Positions 16,034-25,114 of a stretch of DNA of 49,005 nucleotides are shown here, piece by piece. The stretch is from assembly GCA_036003705.1 (NCBI GenBank), contig DASYSE010000037.1, positions 1 through 49,005 on the forward strand, in the 5' to 3' direction. Both the position numbers and the translations under genes were made by a program. Source of the DNA: CALGFH01 sp036003705 (GTDB lineage: Bacteria > Actinomycetota > CALGFH01). Every line of letters begins with the position of its first letter. Positions within the stretch are counted from its first letter, which is position 1. The notes beneath the pieces are model-generated. The model saw only the letters and a list, made by a program, of their open reading frames with translations. It searched no databases and was not told where the DNA came from.

Positions 16034-16704
16034 GGATCGGTTGCCTCCTGATCCACCGGGGCACCCCTTCGGGGTTCCCCAGACCCCTCCGGTGGCCGGC
16101 GGCGCAGCGCGTCGGCCAGGTCGCGCTGGATCACGGTCAGGGTGAGGTCGCTGCGGGTCCGCTCGATGATCGACCGGGCCACGTCGGTGGAGCGGCGAAG
16201 GTTGCCGGTGATCGCGTCCGGGTAGTCGAGGTCGGCCAGCAGCGTGTGGATCTCCTCCATGGCCGCGAACAGCGCCGACGCCCTGGCGACGTCCCCGGCC
16301 CGGAGCACGTCGAGCAGATGGCGACGGAGCTCGCCGACCGTCTCGGCCAGCCCGTTGAGGTAGGGGGCGTCGCCAACCCCGACGTCCTCTGGCGGCGGCA
16401 CCGGGTCGCCGGCGACCAGGGCTCGCGTGGCCAGCGCCTCCGCGTACTCCTTCTGGGCGTCCTGCAGGAACCCGGCGTAGTAGACGTCGGGGTGGGCGGC
16501 GAGCGCCGAGGAGGCCACCTCCAGCAGCTCCCAGGCCTCGGCGAGGAGCTGCCCGGCCCGGTCGAGCTCGGACCGGTGGGCGGCCCGGATGGCGTTGGCC
16601 GAGCAGCGCACCGCCTGGCGGGCATTGCGGATGCCGACCTCGCGGGCCCGGTGCTTGGCGTCGAGGCGGGCCCGCAGCCCGCCGGCGACGGCGCCGAGGT
16701 TCAT
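16030..16704 (-). CDS. Translin-family nucleic-acid-binding protein
   Basis: 224 residues, nearly all alpha-helical. Segments that place it with translin are the N-terminal RARLDAKHRAREVGIRNARQ, the central DVYYAGFLQDAQKEYAEA, and APYLNGLAETVGELRRHLLD then DYPDAITGNLRRSTDVARSI. Length fits archaeal and bacterial members (about 210-230). Eukaryotic translin forms octameric rings that bind single-stranded DNA or RNA and, with TRAX, act as an endoribonuclease; bacterial members are little studied. It overlaps the preceding membrane-protein stop and the following thioesterase start by four bases each, so translation is coupled. A link to molybdenum cofactor genes is not explained by known function. 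Confidence 0.8.
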   Translation of the reverse strand: MNLGAVAGGLRARLDAKHRAREVGIRNARQAVRCSANAIRAAHRSELDRAGQLLAEAWELLEVASSALAAHPDVYYAGFLQDAQKEYAEALATRALVAGDPVPPPEDVGVGDAPYLNGLAETVGELRRHLLDVLRAGDVARASALFAAMEEIHTLLADLDYPDAITGNLRRSTDVARSIIERTRSDLTLTVIQRDLADALRRRPPEGSGEPRRGAPVDQEATDP

Positions 16705-17222
16705 TCGGTGGAGGACGCCACCGGCGGGCCACCCCACCGCCAGGGCCGGGCCCGCCTCGCCCATCTCGCCCTCCTGCTGGTCCGGGCACCGGCGGCCAGG
16801 GCCCGGCGGCGCCGGGAGCGCCGCCAGCCCAGCCCGGCCAGGGTGAGCAGGTAACCGGTCAGCAGCAGCCCCGCCGCGGCGGCGGCGAGCCACCAGCGCC
16901 CACCGAGGGCGGCCCAGGCCCGCAGCCCGGCGGCCGTCGCCGCGGCCAGCAGAAGCAGCACCCGGCGGCGCCTGACCGCCGCGCGCCGGCTGGCCGCGCG
17001 CCGGCGCGCCAGCCGTGCCGCCGCCGCGGCCGCCTCGAGATCCTCGGGGTCGGGGTCGGCTGGGAGGTTCCCGGTGGTCCAGGGATGGGCGCCGGTGCCG
17101 CTGGAGAGCCGGCGGCCCCCCTCGGAGGCCTCCGCGGCCAGCTCGGCCCGGCCGCGGCGGGCCAGGGGGATCAGGAGCACGACCCAGATCACGACCACGA
17201 GCGCGAACACGGCGAGGCTCAC
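16701..17222 (-). CDS. Small membrane protein, actinobacterial galU-moeA neighbourhood type
   Basis: 173 residues from GTG 17222 (GAGAGAGGGTGG just upstream). An N-terminal membrane helix (SLAVFALVVVIWVVLLIPLA) is followed by a basic/acidic soluble stretch, two close hydrophobic helices (about 88-130) and a strongly basic C-terminus. Mycobacteria carry a membrane protein of this general look downstream of galU and moeA, so the position appears conserved; that comparison is from memory. No catalytic motif is visible. The stop overlaps the translin start by four bases. Confidence 0.7.
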   Translation of the reverse strand: MSLAVFALVVVIWVVLLIPLARRGRAELAAEASEGGRRLSSGTGAHPWTTGNLPADPDPEDLEAAAAAARLARRRAASRRAAVRRRRVLLLLAAATAAGLRAWAALGGRWWLAAAAAGLLLTGYLLTLAGLGWRRSRRRRALAAGARTSRRARWARRARPWRWGGPPVASSTE

Positions 17223-17403
17223 GGTGCCACCCTCTCTCGGCCGCCGACGGACGCCTTGACCGGGGCCGGCAGGGCCCGAGGCAAGGTAACACGGCCAATA
17301 TGCCCGATCAACGACCCGCCGGCGGTGGTCCGCGGGCCGACCGGCCGGTGCCATGCGCCGACCGGAGGGGATGGAGCCGTCCGGCCGCCCTGCTGAACGA
17401 CTC

Positions 17404-17931
17404 CTACCTCGGCGGAGCTTGCGCGCCGGGCGGGTGGCGGTGGCTGTCGTCGGGGACCGGGCCGCGGGCGGTCTCGACGGCGTGGGGCAGGACGGGGGCG
17501 AGCACCGCCCACTCCTGCCTGACCGCCTTGGGGTTGCCCGGGAGGTTGACGACCAGGACCCGGCCGACCAGGCCGGCGGTGGCCCTCGAGAGCATCGCGA
17601 ACGGGGTGATGGCCAGGCTCGCGTGCCGGAGGGCCTCCGTGATCCCTGGGGCCTCGCGGTCCAGCACCGCCCGTGTCGCCTCCGGGGTGAGGTCGCGCGG
17701 GCCGAGGCCGGTGCCGCCGGTGGTCAGCACCACGTCGGCGTCGCCGGTCATCTCCCGGAGCGCGGCCGCGATCGGCTCGCGCTCGTCGGGCACCACGGCC
17801 CTCGAGACCAGTGTGGCCCCTGCCCCCTCCACCAGCTCGCACAGGGCGCTCCCGCCGGCGTCGTCCCTGGTGCCCGCCGCCACCCGGTCGCTGACGGTGA
17901 GGACGGCCACCCGGACTCCGAGAAGGCTCAC
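17404..17931 (-). CDS. mogA: MogA/MoaB-family molybdopterin adenylyltransferase-type protein
   Basis: 175 residues with the family core: RVAVLTVSDRVAAGTRDD at the N-terminus, VLTTGGTGLGPRDLTPEAT (the MPT-binding loop with conserved Gly and Asp) and VLVVNLPGNPKAVRQEW. These proteins bind molybdopterin and adenylate it before MoeA inserts molybdate; MoaB members may lack activity, and I cannot separate the two. A His/Pro-rich tail (about 20 residues) is extra. The ATG at 17931 overlaps the moaC stop by four bases. Confidence 0.9.
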   Translation of the reverse strand: MSLLGVRVAVLTVSDRVAAGTRDDAGGSALCELVEGAGATLVSRAVVPDEREPIAAALREMTGDADVVLTTGGTGLGPRDLTPEATRAVLDREAPGITEALRHASLAITPFAMLSRATAGLVGRVLVVNLPGNPKAVRQEWAVLAPVLPHAVETARGPVPDDSHRHPPGAQAPPR

Positions 17932-18440
17932 CTGGCCACGTACTCCCCGGAACGGCCGCCGCGCTTGGCCAGCAGGCGCAGCTCGTCGACCCGGACGTCG
18001 CGCTGGACGCCTTTGACCATGTCGTAGAGGGTCAGCGCGGCGGTGGCGGCGGCGGTCATGGCCTCCATCTCGACCCCGGTCCGGCCGGTGGTGCGCACGG
18101 TGGCGGTGACCCGCACGGCGTCGGCCTCGACGGCCAGGTCGACCTCCACCCCGGTGATCGGCAGCGGGTGGCAGAGCGGGATCAGGTCGGGGGTGCGCTT
18201 GGCCCCCATGATGCCGGCGACCCTGGCCACGGCCAGCGCGTCGCCCTTGGGGAGCCCCCCTGAGGCGAGCAGCTCCAGGGTCTGGGGGGCGAGCAGCACC
18301 CGGCAGCCGGCCACGGCCACCCGGTCGCTCTCCGGCTTGGCCGAGACGTCGACCATCCGGGCCGCCCCCTGCTCGTCGAGGTGGGTCAGCCGATCCACCG
18401 GGGCACCGCCGGACCCCTCCGGCCGCTCCGGTTCGCTCAC
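17928..18440 (-). CDS. moaC: Cyclic pyranopterin monophosphate synthase MoaC
   Basis: MoaC converts the 3',8-cyclo-GTP made by MoaA into cyclic pyranopterin monophosphate in molybdenum cofactor synthesis. Diagnostic motifs are KGDALAVARVAGIMGAKRTP, LIPLCHPLPITG and GVEMEAMTAAATAALTLYDM then VKGVQRD, including the catalytic Lys and Asp region. The start at GTG 18440 forms a GTGA overlap with the moeA stop; a GTG four codons further up (18452) is the alternative. The mature length of 170 includes an N-terminal acidic extension. moaA and moaD/E are not in this window. Confidence 0.93.
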   Translation of the reverse strand: MSEPERPEGSGGAPVDRLTHLDEQGAARMVDVSAKPESDRVAVAGCRVLLAPQTLELLASGGLPKGDALAVARVAGIMGAKRTPDLIPLCHPLPITGVEVDLAVEADAVRVTATVRTTGRTGVEMEAMTAAATAALTLYDMVKGVQRDVRVDELRLLAKRGGRSGEYVAR

Positions 18441-19714
18441 CCGGTCACCCACGCCAGGTCCTCGCGCAGGAGCACCACCTGGACGGGCGAGCCGGCGGGC
18501 AGCTCGCGGCGCTCGGCCGGGACGACCGCCAGCCCGTCGGAGGCGACGCAGGAGGAGAGCACGCCCGAGCCCTGGTTGCCGGTAAGGACGGCGACTAGGC
18601 CCTCGTCGCCGACGTCGAGGCGGACGCGGAGGAAGGAGGCCTTGCCGGCAGGGCTCCGCACCGGCTCGCCGAGGCGGGCTACGACCCGCGGCCGGTCGAG
18701 CCGGTCGTCGGCGTGGCCGGCCAGCCGGCGCACGGCCGGGCGGACCAGCAGCTCGAAGACCACGAAGCAGGAGACGGGGTTGCCCGGCAGCCCGTACAGC
18801 GGGGTGCCGGCGGCGAACCCGAACGCCTGGGGCATGCCCGGCTGCATGGCCACCCGGAAGCTGCGCACGTCGCCGAGCTCTGCCAGGACCTGCCTGGTGA
18901 AGTCGCGGTCCCCCACCGACACCCCGCCCGAGGTCAGGACCAGGTCACCCTCGGCGGCGGCCAGCGCGAACCCGCGGCGCAGCGCCACCGGGTCGTCGCG
19001 GAGCTTGCCGCAGCGGAAGGCTTCGGCCCCGGCCGACCTGGCCTGTGCGACCAGCAGCCAGGAGTTCGAGTCGCGGATCTGGCCCGGCCCCAGCGGGTCG
19101 CCCGGGTCGACCAGCTCGTCGCCGGTGGAGACCACCGTGACCCGGGGGCGGGGATGGACCGGCACGACCTTGCGGCCGACCGAGGCGAGCATGCCGACCG
19201 CCGCCGGGTCCAGCATCCGTCCCCGTTCCAGGACCACGGCGCCGGCGCGGACATCCTCGCCGGCCTCGCGGACGAACCTGCGCGGGCCGGGATCCAGCCC
19301 GACCAGGACGGTGTCGCCGTCGACGGTGGCCTGCTCGACCGGCACGACCGTGTCCGCGCCCGGCGGCACCGCGCCGCCGGTCATGATGCGGGCGGCCCCG
19401 CCGGTCTCCACGGTGGGCAGCCTGCCGGTGCCGGCGAAGACCTCGCCGGTGATCCGCAGGCCGACCGGGGTCTGGGCCCCGGCGCCGGCCAGGTCGGCGG
19501 CGCGGACGGCGAAGCCGTCCATGGCCGAGTTGGCGAACGGCGGCAGGTCCTCGGCGGCGGCGACGTCGTCGGCCAGGACACAGCCGAGGGCGTCGCCGAG
19601 TCCCACCTCACGGACAGGAAGCGGGCGCAGCCGCTCCAGCACGCTCGCTCTGGCCTCCTCGAACGGGACCAGGTCAGGCGGGTTGGGCCGGTCCGGTGGG
19701 AAAGGGGAACTCAT
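18437..19714 (-). CDS. moeA: Molybdopterin molybdenumtransferase MoeA (Glp family)
   Basis: 425 residues, standard size. Domain order is typical: N-terminal VLADDVAAAEDLPPFANSAM followed by DGFAVRAAD, the domain II strands, GAARIMTGGAVPPGADTVVP, then the MoaB-like domain III with STGDELVDPG, LTSGGVSVGDRDF and GLPGNPVSCFVVFELL, and a beta-barrel domain IV. It inserts molybdate into adenylated molybdopterin made by the MogA-type protein encoded downstream. The ATG at 19714 is preceded by GGAGG. The galU gene lies about 110 bases upstream on the same strand. Confidence 0.95.
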   Translation of the reverse strand: MSSPFPPDRPNPPDLVPFEEARASVLERLRPLPVREVGLGDALGCVLADDVAAAEDLPPFANSAMDGFAVRAADLAGAGAQTPVGLRITGEVFAGTGRLPTVETGGAARIMTGGAVPPGADTVVPVEQATVDGDTVLVGLDPGPRRFVREAGEDVRAGAVVLERGRMLDPAAVGMLASVGRKVVPVHPRPRVTVVSTGDELVDPGDPLGPGQIRDSNSWLLVAQARSAGAEAFRCGKLRDDPVALRRGFALAAAEGDLVLTSGGVSVGDRDFTRQVLAELGDVRSFRVAMQPGMPQAFGFAAGTPLYGLPGNPVSCFVVFELLVRPAVRRLAGHADDRLDRPRVVARLGEPVRSPAGKASFLRVRLDVGDEGLVAVLTGNQGSGVLSSCVASDGLAVVPAERRELPAGSPVQVVLLREDLAWVTG

Positions 19715-19825
19715 GCCGCCTCCAACTACGAATGCCGCAGGCAGCTTAGCAACCTGATACGCCCGATCCATCAAGGGGGCGCTTCGGCTGCAAGCCACCG
19801 CCACCCAGGAGCGCCCATGCCATGG

Positions 19826-20716
19826 TCAGGGTCGGCGATCCAGCTCCGCTATGAAGCGGCGGAGGAAGGCCACGAACGATGGGCCGATGTCGTCGCGGCG
19901 GGCGGCCAGCTCGACGGTGGCCCGCAGGTAGTCGTTCCTGTCGCCGGCGTCGTAGCGGGTGCCGGTGAAGGCGTAGGCCAGCACGCCGCGCTCGGAGGCC
20001 TGGACCAGGTGCTTCAGGGCGTCGGAGAGCTGGATCTCACCGCCGGCGCCGGGCTGGGTGACGCGCAGGGCGTCGAAGATCTCCGGATGGAGGACGTAGC
20101 GGCCGATCACGGCCAGGGTGGAGGGTGCCTCCTCGGGGGCCGGCTTCTCGACGATGTCGGCGATGCGGAACAGGCCCGGCTCGATCTCGTCGGCCGGGGC
20201 GACGCACCCGTAGGCCTTGATCTGGGAGCGCTCGACCTCCATGGCGGCGATCACGCTGGAGCCGTGCCGTTCGAAGCGGGTCACCAGATCGTGGAGCAGC
20301 TTCTCACCCTCGTCGATGACGTCGTCGCCCAGCAGCACCGCGAACGGCTCGTTGCCGACGTGCTGTTCGGCGACGCCGACGGCGTGGCCGAGGCCGAGCG
20401 GCGCCTTCTGGCGGATGTAGTGGACGTTGGCCATGTCGGAGATGTGCCTGACCATCTCGAGCTTGTCCTCGTCGCCCTTGCCGGTGAGCAGGTGCTCGAG
20501 CTCCACCGAACGGTCGAAGTGGTCCTCGATGGCCTGCTTGCCCCGGCCGGTGACGATCAGGATGTCCTCGATCCCGGCCCCGACGGCCTCCTCGATCACG
20601 TACTGGATCGACGGCTTGTCGACCAGGGGCAGCATCTCCTTGGGCTGCGCCTTGGTCGCCGGGAGGAACCGCGTCCCCAGCCCAGCCGCTGGGATGACCG
20701 CCTTGCGTACCTTCAC
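19826..20716 (-). CDS. galU: UTP-glucose-1-phosphate uridylyltransferase GalU
   Basis: 296 residues. The nucleotide-binding N-terminus VRKAVIPAAGLGTRFLPAT, the KEMLPLVDKPSIQYVIEEAV segment, VLLGDDVIDEG (metal-binding Asp), EKPAPEEAPSTLAVIGRYVL and the C-terminal GTRYDAGDRNDYL are diagnostic. It makes UDP-glucose for wall polysaccharides and glycolipids. The start is GTG at 20716 with GGGGGAG seven bases upstream. It follows the diguanylate cyclase gene by 22 bases on the same strand and precedes moeA, the same order of galU and moeA known in mycobacteria. Confidence 0.96.
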   Translation of the reverse strand: MKVRKAVIPAAGLGTRFLPATKAQPKEMLPLVDKPSIQYVIEEAVGAGIEDILIVTGRGKQAIEDHFDRSVELEHLLTGKGDEDKLEMVRHISDMANVHYIRQKAPLGLGHAVGVAEQHVGNEPFAVLLGDDVIDEGEKLLHDLVTRFERHGSSVIAAMEVERSQIKAYGCVAPADEIEPGLFRIADIVEKPAPEEAPSTLAVIGRYVLHPEIFDALRVTQPGAGGEIQLSDALKHLVQASERGVLAYAFTGTRYDAGDRNDYLRATVELAARRDDIGPSFVAFLRRFIAELDRRP

Positions 20717-20738
20717 GATGCCACTCCCCCGAATGTCG

Positions 20739-22871
20739 CTAGATGCCGATCTTACTCGACCCAGGCCGCCCCTCCCTTGACCTGCCAGGCCGTGTGTTCA
20801 ATGGCAGCAGGCGCGGACCGGCGGTGACCACCCGGTCGCGGCCCTGCAGCTTGGCCTCGTAGAGTGCCTCGTCGGCGGCCCGCAGCAACTCCTCCGGCGA
20901 GGTGGCGTGCTCCGGGAAGCAGGCCACCCCGATGGAGCCGGTCAGCCGGACCCCGCCGTCGCCCCCGCCGTCGCCGCAGAACGGCGTCCGGTGGGTGGCC
21001 ACGCGGAGCTTCTCGGCGACGGCGAGGCCGCCCTCGAGGTTGGTCTCGGGAAGGATGAGCACGAACTCCTCACCGCCGTAGCGGGCGAAGGTGTCGATGT
21101 CGCGGACGCTGCCGGTGACCCGGCGGGCGAACTCCACCAGCACCTCGTCGCCCCGCTGGTGGCCGAAGCGGTCGTTGACCGACTTGAAGTGGTCGATGTC
21201 CAGCATCAGCAGGGCCAGGACCCGGCCGAAGCGGCGTGACCGTTCGATCTCCTGCTCGAAGCGGCGCTCGAAGTAGCGGTAGTTCCAGGCCCCGGTGAGC
21301 GGGTCGGTGACCGACAGCCGCTCGGCCTCGGCGTGCAGCCGGACGTTCTCGATGGCCACGGCGGCCTGGACAGCGAACGCGGTCAGGGCCTCGGCGTCGG
21401 CGAGGGTGAACGGCTCGCCGTCCTCCCGGTCGTACAGGCTGAGCACGCCGAGCACGCGGCCCTGGGAGAGCAGGGGGACGCTGACCTGGGTGGTCGCGGT
21501 CGGCTCCGTCCCGCCGTTGCCGGCAGGGCTGGCAAGCACCATCGGGCGTCCCTTGGCCGCGACCGTCCCGGCGACGCCCTGCCCGACCGGGATCCGCTCG
21601 GCCGGGTCGCGCTGCTGCAGGCCGTGGGTGGCCTCCCGGACGAGCGCCGTGCGGTCGGGGGTGAGCAGCAGCAGGCTGCCCGCCTTGGCCCTGCGGGACT
21701 GGACGGCTGCCTCGAGCACCACCGCCAGCAGCTTGGGCAGGTCGTGGGTCGAGGAGAGGGTCTCGCCCAGGCGGTTCATGGAGCGGGCCAGCTCGTCTCG
21801 GCTGGACCGCAGGGCGGACAGGTACTCCCCGAGCTCGACCTGCATGCGCTCGAAGGCCCGTGCCAGCTCCCCGACCTCGCCGCCCGAACGGACCGCCGAC
21901 GGCGGCCGGGCGAAGTCTCCCCTGGCGATCGCGCGGGCCTGCTCGGCCAGCTCCCCGAGGGGCCGGCTGACCAGCCTGGCCAGCACCGAGCCGAGCAGCG
22001 TCGCCACCGCGCAGACGACCACCAGCAACAGCACGACGATCACCAGCAGCCGCGAGTCGATCCCGGCCGTCGTCGGGGTCGCCGGGATGCTGACCAGCAG
22101 GCGGGCGGGGGTTCCCGGGGCCAGCGAGAGCAGCCTGGTCGACTGGACCACCTGGCGGCCGGCCAGCCGGCGCCGGCCGAACCCGTCGACGGCGGCGACC
22201 TGGTCGTCGGCGGTGAGGCGGCCGATCGTGCTGGCCGCCGGCCGGTCGCCGATGACCAGGGTGAGGTCGGCGTCGAGGGTGCCCCTGGCCAGCTGCTGCA
22301 GCTCCTGGTTGTCCATCCAGATGCCGGCGGTCACCGTCCCGAGCAGGCAGCTCTGCGCCTCGGGTGGTTCGCAGCCACGGCGGCGCAGGTCGACGCTGCG
22401 GCGCTGCAGCATCGCCCAGCTCCGGACCCGCGGGGTGCCGGGCAGCAGCATCCCGAGCGGGGCCCGCCTGACGCCGGGCAGGAAGCTGGGCGCGGTGCGG
22501 CCGGCGCGGCCGAGCACTCGCGCATCGGGGGCGGTCACCGCGAGCAGGAGGTCGGTGGCGCCGTGACGGCGGAGCACGGCCCGCACCCTCGAGCTGTCCC
22601 CGGCCACCAGGGCCTCCGGCAGCGCCGGGTCGCTGGCCAGCGCGTTCTTGGCGTCCTCGGCCCGCTGGACCTGGGCCTCGAAGGCCAGTGTGGCGGAGTG
22701 GCGGGCGAGCTCGAGGTCCGAGCGGACCTGGCGCTGGCTGGACCGGGCGACCGCCTGCCAGCCGTACGCGGTGACCGCGGTGACCGGCAGCACCACGATG
22801 ACAACGAAGAACAGCGTGAGTCGGGCCCGTAGCGACACGGTCTCTCCAGACGAGCCTGTCGTTTGGCTCAT
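20739..22871 (-). CDS. Membrane diguanylate cyclase with HAMP, GAF and GGDEF domains
   Basis: 710 residues. Two membrane helices (about 17-37 and 275-300) flank a large outside sensor domain. A HAMP linker (SRPLGELAEQARAIARGDFA), a GAF domain (about 375-520, with VPLLSQGRVLGVLSLYD) and a C-terminal GGDEF domain follow. The active site is GGEEF, preceded by an RxxD inhibitory site (RDID) at the standard five-residue spacing, so it should be an active, product-inhibited c-di-GMP synthase. A short disordered tail follows. It starts at ATG 22871 and heads the galU-moe cluster; divergent from the MinD-like ATPase gene. Confidence 0.93.
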   Translation of the reverse strand: MSQTTGSSGETVSLRARLTLFFVVIVVLPVTAVTAYGWQAVARSSQRQVRSDLELARHSATLAFEAQVQRAEDAKNALASDPALPEALVAGDSSRVRAVLRRHGATDLLLAVTAPDARVLGRAGRTAPSFLPGVRRAPLGMLLPGTPRVRSWAMLQRRSVDLRRRGCEPPEAQSCLLGTVTAGIWMDNQELQQLARGTLDADLTLVIGDRPAASTIGRLTADDQVAAVDGFGRRRLAGRQVVQSTRLLSLAPGTPARLLVSIPATPTTAGIDSRLLVIVVLLLVVVCAVATLLGSVLARLVSRPLGELAEQARAIARGDFARPPSAVRSGGEVGELARAFERMQVELGEYLSALRSSRDELARSMNRLGETLSSTHDLPKLLAVVLEAAVQSRRAKAGSLLLLTPDRTALVREATHGLQQRDPAERIPVGQGVAGTVAAKGRPMVLASPAGNGGTEPTATTQVSVPLLSQGRVLGVLSLYDREDGEPFTLADAEALTAFAVQAAVAIENVRLHAEAERLSVTDPLTGAWNYRYFERRFEQEIERSRRFGRVLALLMLDIDHFKSVNDRFGHQRGDEVLVEFARRVTGSVRDIDTFARYGGEEFVLILPETNLEGGLAVAEKLRVATHRTPFCGDGGGDGGVRLTGSIGVACFPEHATSPEELLRAADEALYEAKLQGRDRVVTAGPRLLPLNTRPGRSREGRPGSSKIGI

Positions 22872-23034
22872 TGCTGTCGAACAGTCTGGAGCGTACCGCG
22901 TCTGGCGGCCGAGTCCACAATCGGCGATCTATGGGTGCGAGTGGCCCGCGCCTGGTTCATCATGCATTGGTAGGTTCTTCGCCGGCGGGCAGCTCCGCCC
23001 GAAACCACCATGCGAAGCGAGGGGGTATCGCGCC

Positions 23035-24582
23035 GTGCCTGGTGACCGAAAGCCGCCGAAGCGGAAGCCGCGCCCGGAGCGCGAACGGATCGAGTACGCA
23101 CCCGACGCCATCGGCTGGCTCCGCGAACAGCTCGAGCCGGTCTCCCAGGACCCTCCTCCCGAGCCCCAACCCCTCCCACCCGGGCGTCCAGCCCCCGAGC
23201 GACCGAGGCCGTCCATGACCCGACCCGATCCCCCGCCTCCCGAGCCCACTCCCGGCCCGCCGGAGCCGCCCCGGTCCAGCGCCAACGGCCCACCGCCGGG
23301 CGGCGGGCCCGGACGGCTCGAACCGGACCTGGGCCCACCAACGGCCGCCGCGACCGCCTCGGCTCCACCCGCCCCGCCTCCACCCGCGGCCGCCGCGACC
23401 GCCCCGGCTCCACCCGCCCCGCCTCCACCCGCGGCCCCGGTCGCGCCCCCAGGCCCGGCCGCCGCGACTCCGGCGAGCCGCGCGGCGAAGGCCCGGGGAG
23501 CGGGGGGATCAGCCTTCGGATGGTCTGGCGAGCCAGCGGCGGCCCCTTCGGCGACGAGCGAACCGCCAGCGCGGTCAGAGCCCCCGCCAGCGCGGTCAGA
23601 GCCCCCGGAGGCGCCCGCGCCGCCGTCCGGGCAGGCTGGCGCGCCCGGGTCCGACGACCTCAACGGGGACCAGCTGCTGGCCCGGCCGCCCGGCGGCCCG
23701 GCACTGGGCTGGCAGGCCCTGGTCTACCGGCTCAGCGGCGGCCGCCTGCGGCCAGGTCCCGGCCCGGCCGAGCGCGCCCGGCACCAGCTGGAGGCGCGGA
23801 TCGGCACGCCGGTCGCCGGCTGCCGGCGGATCGCCGTTGTCGCCCTCAAGGGCGGCGTGGGCAAGACCACCACCACCGCGTGTCTCGGTGCGGTCTTCGC
23901 CGAGCACCGCGGCGACCGGGTGGTCGCCGTCGACGCCAACCCCGACCCGGGCACCCTCGGCTACCGCATCCGCCGCGACACCCTGCGCACGGCCACCGAC
24001 CTGCTGGCCGACGTGGACAAGCTGAAGCGATACTCCGACGTCCGCGCCTACGCCTCGCAGACCGACCTGCGCCTGGAGGTGATCGCCTCCGAGGCCGACC
24101 CCGGTCGCTCCGAGGTGTTCGGCGAGGACGACTACCGCGAGGTGGCCGCCGTCCTCGAGCGCTTCTACTCCCTGGTCCTGACCGACTGTGGCCCGGGCCT
24201 GCTGCACTCGGCGATGCGAGCGATCCTGCCCGCCGCCGACCAGCTGGTGGTGGTCAGCGCCCCCAGCCTGGACGGCGCCCGCTCGGCCAGCCTGACCCTG
24301 GACTGGCTCGACCGGCATGGCTACCAGCAGCTGGCCAGGTCCTCGGTGGTGGTCATCAACGCCGTGCGCGAACGCGGGCTGATCGACGTCGACAAGCTCC
24401 AGGACCATTTCGCGCGGCGCTGCCGGGCGGTGGTCCGCGTCCCCTTCGACCGCCACCTGGAGACCGGCGCCGAGATCGTCCTCGACGAGCTGGCCCCCGC
24501 CACGCGTCGCGCGTATATCCGGCTGGCCGCCGCCGTGGCCGACGGCTTCGCCAGCCCTGGCCGGGAAGGCAGCCAGAGCTAG
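23035..24582 (+). CDS. MinD/ParA-like ATPase with long proline-rich N-terminus
   Basis: 515 residues. After a basic start and a short helix (PDAIGWLREQLEP) comes about 180 residues of Pro/Ala-rich disorder (PPAPPPPAAAATAPAP repeats). The C-terminal half is a deviant-Walker ATPase: KGGVGKTTTT near residue 272, VVAVDANPDPGTLGYR, VLTDCGPGLLHSAM and VVVINAVRERG. The layout is that of actinobacterial MinD-like ATPases such as EspI and relatives, linked to type VII secretion or to polar positioning; no secretion genes lie nearby. Start at GTG 23035, with GAGGGGG about ten bases upstream, chosen because upstream frames are non-coding in character. Cytoplasmic. Confidence 0.85.
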   Translation: MPGDRKPPKRKPRPERERIEYAPDAIGWLREQLEPVSQDPPPEPQPLPPGRPAPERPRPSMTRPDPPPPEPTPGPPEPPRSSANGPPPGGGPGRLEPDLGPPTAAATASAPPAPPPPAAAATAPAPPAPPPPAAPVAPPGPAAATPASRAAKARGAGGSAFGWSGEPAAAPSATSEPPARSEPPPARSEPPEAPAPPSGQAGAPGSDDLNGDQLLARPPGGPALGWQALVYRLSGGRLRPGPGPAERARHQLEARIGTPVAGCRRIAVVALKGGVGKTTTTACLGAVFAEHRGDRVVAVDANPDPGTLGYRIRRDTLRTATDLLADVDKLKRYSDVRAYASQTDLRLEVIASEADPGRSEVFGEDDYREVAAVLERFYSLVLTDCGPGLLHSAMRAILPAADQLVVVSAPSLDGARSASLTLDWLDRHGYQQLARSSVVVINAVRERGLIDVDKLQDHFARRCRAVVRVPFDRHLETGAEIVLDELAPATRRAYIRLAAAVADGFASPGREGSQS

Positions 24583-24652
24583 CCGATTGCTATCATCAGG
24601 CCTGGAGCTGCCGCCTCCGGGCGTCCGCTCGACTTCTCCTCCAGGGAGCTGT

Positions 24653-24988
24653 ATGCCGACCTACGAGTACGCCTGCACCGAGTGCGGCGACCGCATCGAG
24701 GTGGTGCAGTCGTTCGCCGACACGCAACCGACCATCTGCACGGTCTGCGGCGGCCGCCTGCGCAAGGTCTTCTCCCCGGTCGGCATCGTCTTCAAGGGCT
24801 CCGGCTTCTACCGGAACGACTCCCGCGGCAAGCCCGTCAAGGCCGAGACGGGCGGCGGAAGTAACAAGAGCGACAAGGATAAAAAAGGCGACAGGAAATC
24901 CACCGATTCGGCCTCGGGTTCGAAGGGCTCCTCGTCGGACGGCGGGACCTCGGCCTCCAGGCCGAAGGCCGCCGAGAAGAGCGCCTGA
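24653..24988 (+). CDS. FmdB-family zinc-ribbon protein
   Basis: 111 residues. MPTYEYACTECG starts exactly as in the FmdB regulatory-protein family, with the zinc ligands C8, C11, C29 and C32 and the conserved RKVFSPVGIVFKGSGFYRND. The remainder is a low-complexity Ser/Lys/Asp tail. Members bind zinc and are widespread in actinomycetes; the function is not established. The ATG at 24653 has GGGAG five bases upstream; a TTG-type extension in frame would place a Pro-rich stretch before the conserved start. It lies 70 bases after the MinD-like gene, same strand. Confidence 0.92.
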   Translation: MPTYEYACTECGDRIEVVQSFADTQPTICTVCGGRLRKVFSPVGIVFKGSGFYRNDSRGKPVKAETGGGSNKSDKDKKGDRKSTDSASGSKGSSSDGGTSASRPKAAEKSA

Positions 24989-25114
24989 GGGAACCCCCTC
25001 CACCCTTGCCACACCGCCCGGGGCGGCCTGGATCCTCGGATACCATGCCCGCGGTCGCCGACTCGGTGCCCGCCCCGCGGGGGGCCTCCTCGCTGGTCGA
25101 AAGGTGCGAACGTC

